A model generated the notes under the pieces. The model was not told the origin of the DNA, did no database searches, and worked only from the letters and a program-made list of their open reading frames with translations. A stretch of 64,000 bases of DNA from Candidatus Vesicomyosocius sp. SY067_SCS001. Its GTDB lineage: Bacteria; Pseudomonadota; Gammaproteobacteria; PS1; Pseudothioglobaceae. The stretch spans positions 434,001-498,000 of the forward strand of contig NZ_CP054877.1 in the NCBI RefSeq assembly GCF_014706615.1, in the 5' to 3' direction. Positions 9,930-19,001 of this stretch are shown piece by piece (position 1 is the first letter of the stretch; every line of letters starts with the position of its first letter). The position numbers and the translations under genes were made by a program.

Positions 9930-11390
9930 TTATTGGTGATAATTTGATGCTTCTTTTGTAATAGATACATCATGAACATGAGATTCAACCATACCTGCTG
10001 AGGTAACTTGTACGAATTGTGAGTTTGTGCGCATTTTTTCTAATGTATCACAACCAATATAACCCATAGAAGATTTAACACCACCAATCATTTGGTGAAT
10101 GATAGGGCGTATAGAACCTTTAAATGGAACACGTCCTTCTACTCCTTCTGGTACTAGTTTATCGGCTTTTGAGTCTGATTGAAAATATCTATCAGATGAA
10201 CCGTGTGCTTGGTTCATTGCACCTAATGAACCCATGCCACGATAAGATTTATAAGAACGACCTTGGTAAAGTTCAACTTCGCCTGGAGATTCTTCAGTAC
10301 CTGCTAGCATTGAGCCTAACATGACGCAGTATGCGCCAGCAGCTAATGCCTTTGCAATGTCACCAGAATAACGTATACCACCATCAGCAATTAGTGGTAT
10401 ACCTGTGTCTTTAAGTGCATCTGCCACTTCTGAAATAGCACTGATTTGGGGTATACCTACACCAGCAACAATACGAGTAGTACAAATACTACCTGGACCA
10501 ATACCTACTTTTACGCAATCTGCACCTGCTTTTACTAAATCTAGTGCTGCCTCGCCTGTGGCAATATTACCAGCAATAATAGACACGTTTGGATGTTTGT
10601 TTTTAGTTTTTACAACCCTATTAAGTACACCTTGAGAATGTCCATGAGCAGTGTCAATAACAATGACATCTACACCTGCTTCAATAAGTGCATTAATACG
10701 CTTGCTTGTCCCAGTACCAACACCAACAGCAGCACCTACACGTAAACGTTCTTCTGAGTCTTTACAGGCATTGGGGAAGTCTGTTGATTTTTGAATATCG
10801 CTTACATTAATCATACCTTTAAGATTGAATGCATTATCAGTGATAATGATTCGTTCAATACGATGCTTTTGCAATAATGATCTTACTTTGTTTATGTCTG
10901 TACCTTCTTGAACGGTAATCAATTTGTTTTGCGGGGTCATGACATTTTTAACTAATTCGTTCAAGTGGGTTTTGAACCTTACATCTCTACCTGTAACTAA
11001 GCCTTTAATAGTGTTACCTTCAACTACAGGTAAGGCAGAAATATTGTATTGTTGCTGCATTTTAAGAACATCAGCAATGGTTGCTTTCAGTGATATAGTG
11101 ATTGGTTCTTTAATAATACCTGATTCAAAACGTTTGACACGGTGAACCTCATTAGCCTGTTCCTCTACTGATATATTTTTATGAATAATTCCAATCCCTC
11201 CTTCTTGAGCAAGGGCAATAGCTAGTTTAGATTCAGTGACAGTATCCATTGCTGCTGAAAGAATGGGTATGTTAAGAGTGATATCTTTAGTTAATTGTGT
11301 TATTAGGTTTACTTTTTTTGGTATGATTTTTGAGTATTTTGGTACTAGTAATACGTCATCAAATGTGTATGCGGTTTTTAGTAAATTCAT
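9930..11390 (-). CDS. guaB: Inosine-5'-monophosphate dehydrogenase
   Basis: 486 aa (E. coli 488). Oxidises IMP to XMP with NAD+, committing purines to GMP. The catalytic cysteine loop [11 protein letters not shown] (about residues 298-308) is intact, as are the flap ([10 protein letters not shown]), the substrate loop ([10 protein letters not shown]) and two central CBS motifs (about 95-205). Its ATG overlaps the stop of the upstream SH3-protein gene (TAATG), showing translational coupling in a valS / SH3 protein / guaB series. guaA is not adjacent. Confidence 0.96.
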   Translation of the reverse strand: MNLLKTAYTFDDVLLVPKYSKIIPKKVNLITQLTKDITLNIPILSAAMDTVTESKLAIALAQEGGIGIIHKNISVEEQANEVHRVKRFESGIIKEPITISLKATIADVLKMQQQYNISALPVVEGNTIKGLVTGRDVRFKTHLNELVKNVMTPQNKLITVQEGTDINKVRSLLQKHRIERIIITDNAFNLKGMINVSDIQKSTDFPNACKDSEERLRVGAAVGVGTGTSKRINALIEAGVDVIVIDTAHGHSQGVLNRVVKTKNKHPNVSIIAGNIATGEAALDLVKAGADCVKVGIGPGSICTTRIVAGVGIPQISAISEVADALKDTGIPLIADGGIRYSGDIAKALAAGAYCVMLGSMLAGTEESPGEVELYQGRSYKSYRGMGSLGAMNQAHGSSDRYFQSDSKADKLVPEGVEGRVPFKGSIRPIIHQMIGGVKSSMGYIGCDTLEKMRTNSQFVQVTSAGMVESHVHDVSITKEASNYHQ

Positions 11391-12049
11391 TAATATCTCC
11401 TACGGTTAACAAAATTTGAAAGAATTAGACCTATTATTATGCCAAAGAATAATACTAAACCACCTGTAATGAACCAGTTTCGAGAACTATAATTCTGTGT
11501 GGCAGTGTTGTTATTTTCTAATATTTGAATCTCAGCTTTTAGTTGTAATATTTTTATAGAAAGTTTTTCATTATAATGTTCAAGCTTTAGTGCATCTTTA
11601 TAGATTTTTTCAATGTGTTGTTTTTCAGCTTTAGATTTGTTATCTTGTATAACAAGCTTGGTATTTTGATTTTTTAGTATTTTAATTTGTTTTTCCAGTT
11701 CTGTATTTCTTTTACTTTGTTTTATACTTAGTAATTGATTAGAATTATATTTTTTCTTAAGTTTGTCTAGCTTTATTCTTGCTGGTGGATTATTAGATAA
11801 ATATCTTGATATAACCCAGCCTATTGATTCTTTATGCTTAACTTGAGTCCAGCCGTCTTTAGTAGTTTGTAAGATATATAATTTTTCTCCAGAAGAAAAA
11901 GACCGTATTATGTTATTATTAAAGCTTTTATCTTCTCTCATTGGAATATCTACCTGGTCAGTAATATAGACAAATGATTTAGCGTTAACAATTGACATAA
12001 GTGTGCTAAATAGCATGGGTGTTAATAACAAATACTTAATTAAATTCAT
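11390..12049 (-). CDS. SH3-domain envelope protein (YgiM/TIGR04211 type)
   Basis: 219 aa: signal peptide (about residues 1-23, cleavage near VNA-KS), one bacterial SH3 domain (about 25-90; [20 protein letters not shown] ... DGWTQVK), a long coiled coil (about 95-175) and a C-terminal membrane anchor (about 190-212) ending NRRRY. This architecture matches the YgiM family, thought to act in the periplasm or envelope; its exact function is not established. It overlaps valS by 4 nt (ATGA) and guaB by 1 nt. Confidence 0.8.
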   Translation of the reverse strand: MNLIKYLLLTPMLFSTLMSIVNAKSFVYITDQVDIPMREDKSFNNNIIRSFSSGEKLYILQTTKDGWTQVKHKESIGWVISRYLSNNPPARIKLDKLKKKYNSNQLLSIKQSKRNTELEKQIKILKNQNTKLVIQDNKSKAEKQHIEKIYKDALKLEHYNEKLSIKILQLKAEIQILENNNTATQNYSSRNWFITGGLVLFFGIIIGLILSNFVNRRRY

Positions 12050-14793
12050 AAGCTGGATATCTTGTTAAGTTGATTATTAAAATCATGAATGGCGGATAGT
12101 GTTGTAGCTAATCTTTCTTTTTCTATATTAATAATTGTTTTAGGCGCACCTTTTATAAATTTATCATTGTCTAATTTACTCTTAAATTGACTTTTCAGCT
12201 TTTCTAATTTTCCTATTTCTTTATTAAGGCGAATTATTTCTTGGCTTTTGTCAATTAATCCAGCTAGTGGAATGAATATTTTCATATTATTAACCAAGGC
12301 AGTAGCTGATTCTGGTGCTTGTTCGGTAGTTGTTAGTTTATTAATACTTTCTATTTTTGCTAGTGAATTTAAAATATTTATGTTGTTAGTTATATATTGT
12401 TCATCTTTGGAGTTAAAGTTTTGTACAAAACAAGGCAGCCATTTTAAAGGTGAAATATCCATTTCACCACGAATTTGTCGAATTCTTAAAATAAAGGTTT
12501 GTAGCCATTTAATTTCTGCTTCTACTTTAGCGGATATTAAATTATTAATTACTTTTGGGTGAGGTTGAATTATTAAGCTTGTATTATTACAGCCTGTAAT
12601 TACATTACATTGCTCAAAGATTTCCTCAGTAATAAACGGAATGATAGGATGTAATAAAGTTACTATTTCGGTTAGTACTTTGATTAAAGTAGCTTGTGTA
12701 CCTGGTTTAGTTGTATTATCTTGTAATAAAGGCTTAGATAATTCAAGATACCAATCGCAATAGTCATGCCAAATAAATTCATACAAAGTTTGACTCATTA
12801 AATCAATACGATAGTCAGATAAATGCTTTTCAACATTTATTTTTGTATTTTGTAAACGAGATAGAATCCATTTATCAGCTGTTGATAAATGTGCATTAGT
12901 ATCAATAGTTTTACCTTTAAGATTCATTAATACGAAACGTGAAGCATTCCAAAGTTTGTTACAAAAATTTCGATAACCTTCAATACGCTTTAGGTCAAAT
13001 TTAATATCGCAATTAAAAGAAGCTAAAGCAGCGAAAGTGAAGCGTAATGCATCAGTGCCAAAAGCGGGAATACCGTTAGCAAAGTCTTTTCTAGTTTGTT
13101 TTTTGATTTTTTCTACCATTTTAAATTGCATTAATCCTTGTGTGCGTTTTTCAAGTAAGTTTTTTAAGGTAATACCATTGACTAAATCAATTGGATCAAG
13201 AACATTACCTTTAGATTTTGACATTTTTTGTCCTTGTCCATCCTTGATTAATCCAGTAATATAAATATCTTTAAAAGGTACTTTTCCTGTAAATTTAAGT
13301 CCAAACATAATCATACGAGCAACCCAAAAAAAGATAATATCAAAGCCAGTGACTAACACATTGGTTGGATAAAAACGAGATAAATCAGGTGTTTTTTCTG
13401 GCCAACCTAGGGTTGAAAATGGCCATAAAGCAGAGGAGAACCAAGTATCAAGCACATCTTTATCTTGAGTGAGTATTATGCCTTCTCCTGCTTGTTTTTG
13501 TGCTTGTTTAAGTGAGTCTGCAACAAAGATATTACCTTTGTCGTCATACCACGCAGGAATACGATGTCCCCACCAAATTTGGCGAGAGATACACCAATCT
13601 TGAATATTGTTCATCCAGTTAAAGTAAGTTTTACTCCAGTTTTCAGGAATGAAACGAATATCTCTGTTTTTAATTGCATCAATGGCAGGTTGGACTAATG
13701 GTTTTATTTTAACAAACCATTGATCGGTTAAATAAGGCTCAATAATTGCATTTGTTCTATCGCCACGCGGTATCATTAATTTGTGTGGCTCAATTTTCTC
13801 TAGTAAACCTTGATTATCTAAATCTTGAATGATTTGCTTACGAGCTTTAAATCTATCCATACCTGTGTAGGCACTAGTAATCACGTTGTTAATTTTAGCA
13901 TCATCAGTTAAGATGTTAATAACATCTAAATGATGGCGAAGACCCAACTCATAGTCGTTAAAATCATGGGCTGGAGTAATTTTAACGCATCCTGTACTAA
14001 ATTTAATATCGACATAATCATCTTTAATGATTGGAATTTTTCGGTTGGTTAGGGGTAAATCAATGGTTTTACCGATCAAATGTGTATAACGTTTATCGTT
14101 AGGATGAACAGCAATGGCACTATCGCCTAGGATAGTTTCAGGGCGTGTGGTTGCAACAATTATTACTTTATTAGTATTGGTAACAGGATAACGTATGTAC
14201 CAAAGTGAGCTCTGCTCTTCGGTGTTAATGACTTCAAGATCAGATATAGCAGTGTGTAATATTGGATCCCAATTAACCAAACGTTTACCACGATAAATCA
14301 ATCCTTCTTTAAATAGTTGTATGAAGACTTTTTTAACGGCGTTAGATAAGCCATTATCCATTGTAAATCTATTTTTTTCCCAATCTACTGAAAATCCTAA
14401 GAGACTCATTTGCGAAGTGATTGTGCCACCAGATTGTGCTTTCCAGTCCCAAATTTTTTGAGTGAATTTTTCACGACCAATCTCATGACGAGTAATGTCT
14501 TGTGTTGCTAATTGACGTTCAACTACCATTTGCGTGGCAATACCTGCATGGTCCGTACCTGGCTGCCAAAGGGTTTGTTTTCCATTAGCGCGATGATAAC
14601 GCGTTAATATATCCATAATTGTATGTTGAAACGCGTGCCCCATATGTAAAGAGCCAGTAATATTTGGTGGTGGTAGCATAATGCAGTATGCACTTTTGCT
14701 ACTGGTATTTGAATTAGAAGAAAATAGGTTTTTATCTTTCCAAAGTAAGCGAAATTTTTTTTCAATTTGTTTTGGATTGTAAGTTTTTTCCAT
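12046..14793 (-). CDS. valS: Valyl-tRNA synthetase
   Basis: 915 aa class I synthetase (E. coli 951). It has HIGH motif PPPNITGSLHMGHA (about residues 41-54), editing domain (about 190-350), KMSKS (about 524-528), the tRNA-binding helical domain, and a short C-terminal coiled coil (IRLNKEIGKLEKLKSQFKSKL) typical of ValRS rather than IleRS. It is first gene of the series with the SH3 protein and guaB. A 715-nt gap lies upstream. Confidence 0.96.
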   Translation of the reverse strand: MEKTYNPKQIEKKFRLLWKDKNLFSSNSNTSSKSAYCIMLPPPNITGSLHMGHAFQHTIMDILTRYHRANGKQTLWQPGTDHAGIATQMVVERQLATQDITRHEIGREKFTQKIWDWKAQSGGTITSQMSLLGFSVDWEKNRFTMDNGLSNAVKKVFIQLFKEGLIYRGKRLVNWDPILHTAISDLEVINTEEQSSLWYIRYPVTNTNKVIIVATTRPETILGDSAIAVHPNDKRYTHLIGKTIDLPLTNRKIPIIKDDYVDIKFSTGCVKITPAHDFNDYELGLRHHLDVINILTDDAKINNVITSAYTGMDRFKARKQIIQDLDNQGLLEKIEPHKLMIPRGDRTNAIIEPYLTDQWFVKIKPLVQPAIDAIKNRDIRFIPENWSKTYFNWMNNIQDWCISRQIWWGHRIPAWYDDKGNIFVADSLKQAQKQAGEGIILTQDKDVLDTWFSSALWPFSTLGWPEKTPDLSRFYPTNVLVTGFDIIFFWVARMIMFGLKFTGKVPFKDIYITGLIKDGQGQKMSKSKGNVLDPIDLVNGITLKNLLEKRTQGLMQFKMVEKIKKQTRKDFANGIPAFGTDALRFTFAALASFNCDIKFDLKRIEGYRNFCNKLWNASRFVLMNLKGKTIDTNAHLSTADKWILSRLQNTKINVEKHLSDYRIDLMSQTLYEFIWHDYCDWYLELSKPLLQDNTTKPGTQATLIKVLTEIVTLLHPIIPFITEEIFEQCNVITGCNNTSLIIQPHPKVINNLISAKVEAEIKWLQTFILRIRQIRGEMDISPLKWLPCFVQNFNSKDEQYITNNINILNSLAKIESINKLTTTEQAPESATALVNNMKIFIPLAGLIDKSQEIIRLNKEIGKLEKLKSQFKSKLDNDKFIKGAPKTIINIEKERLATTLSAIHDFNNQLNKISSL

Positions 14794-15508
14794 TAAAGTA
14801 GCGAGATGGATTAAACTTCGTTATTATACTATATCACCAAAATTGATTTGGTTAATAAGGCCTATTTTATTGTGTTGATAACTAGTTTTATCGTAACATT
14901 AATAATAATATTGAAAAGTTAAGTGGTGATGTGAAGTACACACGTATATACGTACTTTTTGAGTTGGTATTAAAAAAAGTGAGTATGTAAAAGTCAATAT
15001 ACTTAAAGGCAAGTATAAAATTAAGTTAATAAGTTGTTATTAAATTATGGAATAATGATTACATATTGTACTGTACAAATTATGGTATTTATGAATGAAG
15101 CATAATATGCCTACAATTTGTTAAAATTTTATTAAAAAGATTGTTTTTAAGTAAATTCTTCTTTAAGATATAAAGATTAATATCTTAAAGAAGAATCTTT
15201 CATTTTTATAAATGAATAAGGTATAGGAGAAGAAATCATCTCTAAAAGAGAATATGCTTATTTAAAAATAAAAAGTAATTAGAATCTAATATATTATTTA
15301 TTTAAGTGAGTAATTTTAATGTCAAATTATTTAGTGTCTACTTCTCCTTTATTATAACAATGGTTACTAGTTAAAGTATATTTTATATTCTAGTTCTTTT
15401 GAGTTTAATTTATAGGCTCTAAAACCATCATCAATAAAATATAGTAACCACCAAGATAAGATATTTACTTCTTGTAAATTCTACTTTGTTAATTAAGTGA
15501 TGTAATCA
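14794..15508. other. 715-nt gap between ybaB and valS
   Basis: recR is the usual gene after dnaX-ybaB; I found no recognisable recR remnant. A 37-codon minus-strand stretch near 15395-15490 reads naturally (LSWWLLYFIDDGFRAYKLNS) but has no start codon and no assignable family. The dominant feature is the 17-bp hairpin at 15155-15196. Confidence 0.5.
15155..15196. repeat. 17-bp perfect hairpin with 8-nt loop
   Basis: Arms 15155-15171 (ATTCTTCTTTAAGATAT) and 15180-15196 are exact reverse complements with loop AAAGATTA. No T run follows directly on either strand, so it is not a textbook terminator. It lies about 310 nt beyond ybaB and about 360 nt upstream of valS. Confidence 0.8.
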
Positions 15509-15814
15509 TTAGAAAGGTAAGTTAATGTCACCAGTGATAGTTTTCATTTTGGCAGATGAGGCATCAGAAATTTGTTTAACAGCATCATTCATAGCATTAA
15601 GAATTAAATCTTCAAGTAGTTCTTTATCATTCATTACTTTATCGAGAATTGTAATATTAGTAACTATATGTTCACCATTTAATATGATTTTAACAGAACC
15701 ATCAGCGGCTTTTCCAGTAGCAGATAGATTCTTGATTTCCGATTGTGCTTGTTTCATATTATTTTGTATTTGTTGGGCTTTTTTCATTATGTCAGTCATT
15801 CCAGCTTTAAACAT
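15509..15814 (-). CDS. ybaB: Nucleoid-associated protein YbaB/EbfC
   Basis: 101 aa from the start at 15814, chosen because AAGGAG lies 7 nt upstream and the protein then begins MFKAGMTDIMKKAQQIQNNMK, the usual YbaB start. A longer frame to 15856 lies inside dnaX and is not favoured. The family forms a dimer that binds DNA; its gene classically follows dnaX, and here it overlaps the dnaX 3' end by 8 nt. recR, the usual third gene, is missing. Confidence 0.92.
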   Translation of the reverse strand: MFKAGMTDIMKKAQQIQNNMKQAQSEIKNLSATGKAADGSVKIILNGEHIVTNITILDKVMNDKELLEDLILNAMNDAVKQISDASSAKMKTITGDINLPF

Positions 15815-17378
15815 GCTTAATCTCCTTAATTGAATTAATGTTAATTTTTGTATCAAATATTTTTTCTAGTTTTTGCACACCTTCATCATTTAAAAATTTT
15901 GTTTGCATTTTTGTTATTTTTTTACTATGAGCTTGAGTTTTTTTTTGTGCTAATGTTTGAACATTTGGTTTACCGAGATTAATTACTAAATTTAATGTTG
16001 AAAATTTTTTTCTAAGTGTTGTTAACATGCTTTTTTGCACATGGTTACTTAGTAAATTAGTAAATTGATCATCTAGTGTTAGTGTTAGTGTTGTGTTATT
16101 AATTTTGTCAAATAATGTATTTTCTACTAACATCTTTACACTACCTTTAAATTCTAGTGATAGGATAAGTGTTTCCCATTGTTGTTGATTGTTAATATTG
16201 AGTATTTTTGGTTTTGCAAAATCTGGTATTTCTTTTTTTTCAATTAGTACTGGTATTTTAACTCTAGACTTGATTTTTAGTGTTTTTTTTTCTGTATTAG
16301 GTTGGTTATCGCTACGAAATGCTAACATTCTAAGTAGCGTCATCTCAAATCCAATCTGATCGCTAGGAGCTAGTGCCATGTCTTTAGAGCCATTAATTGA
16401 CATCTGATAAAAAATTTGTAAATCAAAGTTTGATATTTGTTCGCTAAGATTTTTAATAGTTCTGTCACTTTTAATATTAACAATTTGTGCAATAGATATT
16501 TTATGGAACAATGAACTTAAATCTTTAAGTGCATTATTAAGGTTTTCGCCTTGATGAGATAAATCTTCAATAAAATTAATTACCGATTTAGCATCTCGGT
16601 TAAATAAATGTGTGGTTAATGTTATAATGTCCTCATGATGTACTAAACCTAGCACAGTTTTAATATCGGCATTGGTTACTGTACCTTTGCCATAAGAAAT
16701 TGATTGATCAAGTAAGCTTAGTGCGTCACGCATTGAGCCTTCGCCAAAATCAGCAATTTGACTAAGGGCTAATTCTTCATAGCTTAGTGCTTCAGAATCC
16801 ATGATAAATTTTAGTTGTCCTAGAATTTCATCATGGGTTAGTTGCTGCAATGTGAATTGCAAGCAACGTGATAAAATAGTCACAGGTAGTTTTTGTGGGC
16901 TAGTAGTTGCTAATAAGAATTTAACATGTTCTGGTGGTTCTTCTAGGGTTTTTAAAAGCGCGTTAAAACTACTCTTAGAGAGCATATGTACTTCATCAAT
17001 AAGATAAATTTTATAACGATTTTTGCTTGGCATGTATTGCGTATTTTCTAGAATAGAACGCATATTATCCACCCCTGTGTGTGAGGCAGCATCAAGTTCA
17101 ATTAAATCAATTGATTGACCTTTGTCAATCTCGATGCAAGTAGAACACTTGCCACACGGGGTTGAGCTAACTCCTTGTTCACAGTTAATAGATTTGGCAA
17201 AAATTCTAGCAATACTGGTTTTACCAACACCCTGTGTTCCTGTGAATAGAAAACCGTGATGTAAATTATTAGCATCAAGTGCATTAATTAAGGTTTTTTT
17301 GGTGTTTGTTTGACCTACTAATTCAGTAAAAGAATGCGGGCGATATTTTCTAGCTAAAACTTGATAGTGTTTACTCAT
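15807..17378 (-). CDS. dnaX: DNA polymerase III subunits gamma/tau
   Basis: 523 aa from the MSKHYQVLARKYRP start at 17378. Clamp-loader AAA+ ATPase: P-loop GTQGVGKTS (about residues 46-54), four zinc cysteines (about 65-82), DEVHML Walker B, SRC sensor (about 168-170), domain III to about 360, then a shorter tau-specific tail than in E. coli (643 aa). The open frame continues upstream to 17432, but that extension lies inside the SRP RNA gene, so 17378 is the real start. An A9 tract (16283-16291) at codons 363-366 is a candidate slippage site for a gamma-like form. Poor ribosome-binding site. Confidence 0.94.
   Translation of the reverse strand: MSKHYQVLARKYRPHSFTELVGQTNTKKTLINALDANNLHHGFLFTGTQGVGKTSIARIFAKSINCEQGVSSTPCGKCSTCIEIDKGQSIDLIELDAASHTGVDNMRSILENTQYMPSKNRYKIYLIDEVHMLSKSSFNALLKTLEEPPEHVKFLLATTSPQKLPVTILSRCLQFTLQQLTHDEILGQLKFIMDSEALSYEELALSQIADFGEGSMRDALSLLDQSISYGKGTVTNADIKTVLGLVHHEDIITLTTHLFNRDAKSVINFIEDLSHQGENLNNALKDLSSLFHKISIAQIVNIKSDRTIKNLSEQISNFDLQIFYQMSINGSKDMALAPSDQIGFEMTLLRMLAFRSDNQPNTEKKTLKIKSRVKIPVLIEKKEIPDFAKPKILNINNQQQWETLILSLEFKGSVKMLVENTLFDKINNTTLTLTLDDQFTNLLSNHVQKSMLTTLRKKFSTLNLVINLGKPNVQTLAQKKTQAHSKKITKMQTKFLNDEGVQKLEKIFDTKININSIKEIKHV
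16283..16291 (-). promoter_or_regulatory. A9 slippery tract in dnaX
   Basis: The coding strand has nine consecutive A residues in GAA-AAA-AAA-ACA, just after domain III. Loss of one A gives Lys-Lys-His then TAA; gain of one A gives a stop seven codons after the tract. Either way a product of about 366-371 residues would result, close to the domain I-III length of a gamma subunit. Slippage itself is inferred. Confidence 0.45.
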
Positions 17379-17405
17379 CAAAATAGGATTGATTATATTA
17401 AAAAT

Positions 17406-17513
17406 GATAGCATCAAGAATATCTTCCAACACATAAAAAATTATTACCGTTGCTTCTTTCCAGATCTGGCGGGGTTCATAACTATTTATTGTTGGTACAA
17501 CCTTGATACTATC
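17406..17513 (-). ncRNA. ffs: 4.5S signal recognition particle RNA
   Basis: The minus strand contains the conserved apical domain: GAACCCCGCC, then CAGAUCUGGAAAGAAGCA and ACGGUAA (core at about 17447-17469), with the GGAA tetraloop closed by U-A where E. coli has C-G, a compensated change. The ends pair (GAUAGUAUCAAG with CUUGAUGCUAUC, one G-U wobble; CCAACA with UGUUGG), giving one long rod of about 108 nt followed by five T residues. It is the RNA of the SRP, binding Ffh to target membrane proteins. Location just upstream of dnaX is the classic gammaproteobacterial one. Ends are estimated from pairing. Confidence 0.93.
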
Positions 17514-18167
17514 AAGTATCTATTTTACATTTAGTTTGGTTTTATTATTAGCTAATTCTAAACGTTCTTGAGTTTCTGTATCTTACTAATATACTGTGTA
17601 ATATCCAGCACTAATTTGATTTAGCAATGGTTGTTTTTAGTACTTTTGAGAGTGCTATTTTTTTAAATAAATAAGGTTTAAACAGTGTAGATTGGTAAAC
17701 AGCAATGCCAGAAAAGTATAGGTTTTTGTTTGCAAGAGTTAACTAGGTATTTATTTGCTGTTTATTCTACGTATTTTTAACCAATTGTGCATCATTTAAA
17801 TATTGGTTATTGTTGTTTTTAATTGACAGGAGTTTAAGAATACATACATAATTTTTAGTTGAAGTTTGCAATCTCATTAGTTTAAATTAATTAAAAAATT
17901 GAGTAGTTGTTTGTTGTATTTGTTAAATGTTAGATTTTGAATGTGAATAGCTTGTATTTTGATAATTTCATTAAATGGTAATTTTGTATAGATTAAGATT
18001 TAAATTTTCATTTAAAACATACAGAAAAGTTATTAAATTAAATCCTAATTGATATTGAACTCTAAAATAACGATGAAAACTAGCATCATTATTTACGCGT
18101 GTGAGTTAAAAATCTTGATAATCAAAAAAATTTACAAAGCTAAATATATAACATATTTAGGTATTCG
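17514..18167. other. 654-nt gap between ffs and dat, possible ybeD remnant
   Basis: In related genomes ybeD-lipB-lipA follows dat. On the minus strand at about 17530-17625 a frame reads SAGYYTVY, a TAG-TAA double stop, then DTETQERLELANNKTKLN, reminiscent of the C-terminal half of the DUF493/YbeD family (G-K-Y-x-S-V-T-V-T ... T-x-x-Q-L). The match is weak. An imperfect hairpin lies at 18065-18094 (11-bp arms, one mismatch, 8-nt loop). Otherwise low-complexity DNA. Confidence 0.35.
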
Positions 18168-19001
18168 TCATGTATTCTTTAGATTTTGGTAGTAATCATA
18201 GACACGGCTCCAAACGCTACCAATATGACCATTATTAATTAACTTATTATCAACTTTGGTTATGGGCATAATTTCGCGTGTAGAGCTGGAGATCCACAAC
18301 TCATCTGCAGTGTTTAGTTCATTAATTGAGAACGAGGTTTCTTGAATAGAGATATGATATGCCTTTGCACTTTCTAAAACCAAATCACGAGTAATACCAG
18401 ATAGAATGTGAGTATTAGTTGGGTGGGTATATAGGGTGTTATTTTTTATCATAAAAACATTAGAAGTTGCACCTTCAGTCACTTGAGTGCCTTGATAAAG
18501 AATAATCTCTTCAACATTTTTTTCTTTTGCTTGTTGTGAATACATAACATTAGCTAAAAGAGAGGTGGATTTAATGTCACATCGACTCCAACGAATATCT
18601 GGTTGTGTGATGGCTGAAAATCCTGTTCTAAGTGTTTTCTTGGTTTTAGTTAGCAAAATGTTAGTTTCGATATAGACAGTTGGTGTCAAATTACTAAAAC
18701 TATGCTGGCGTTTGTTACTTATACCCCGACTTATTTGTAAATAAATTGATTGTTCTTGATTGTTGTAAAATTTTAGAAGTTTATTGAGAATACTGCCCCA
18801 CTTTTTTGAACTATATGGATTTTTTATTTTGATCGAATCAAGACTTGTTTGTAAACGTAATAAATGTTCATCAAGACGGAATATTTTGCCATTATAAATA
18901 GGAATTACTTCATACACGCCATCACCAAACAAAAAACCTCTATCCATCACAGAAATGTGTGCTTGATTTTTTTTAATAAATTCTCCGTTTAAAAATACCA
19001 C
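18168..19001 (-). CDS. dat: D-amino-acid aminotransferase (class IV PLP enzyme)
   Basis: 277 aa. Fold-type IV aminotransferase that interconverts D-alanine and D-glutamate via their keto acids, supplying peptidoglycan. The motif FLFGDGVYEVIP (about residues 24-35) and the PLP lysine in CDIKSTSLLANVM (about 147) are present, as are EGATSN and SGITR. The GTG start overlaps the dacA stop by one base (TAGTG), so the two are coupled. Branched-chain aminotransferase is the main alternative, but dacA linkage and the N-terminus favour Dat. Confidence 0.85.
   Translation of the reverse strand: MVFLNGEFIKKNQAHISVMDRGFLFGDGVYEVIPIYNGKIFRLDEHLLRLQTSLDSIKIKNPYSSKKWGSILNKLLKFYNNQEQSIYLQISRGISNKRQHSFSNLTPTVYIETNILLTKTKKTLRTGFSAITQPDIRWSRCDIKSTSLLANVMYSQQAKEKNVEEIILYQGTQVTEGATSNVFMIKNNTLYTHPTNTHILSGITRDLVLESAKAYHISIQETSFSINELNTADELWISSSTREIMPITKVDNKLINNGHIGSVWSRVYDYYQNLKNT

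Noticed and set aside
14935-14965. Palindromic ACGTATATACGT near 14945 as an operator
   Set aside because: Only 12 bp, far from any start codon with convincing promoter, and such AT-rich palindromes are frequent here.
15155-15196. Hairpin as a standard intrinsic terminator of dnaX-ybaB
   Set aside because: More than 300 nt from the ybaB stop and no T run next to the stem on the minus strand; kept as an unexplained hairpin instead.
17379-17432. 18-residue N-terminal extension of DnaX
   Set aside because: The codons overlap the SRP RNA gene and its T tail; DnaX homologues begin at the MSKHYQVLARKYRP-type start.
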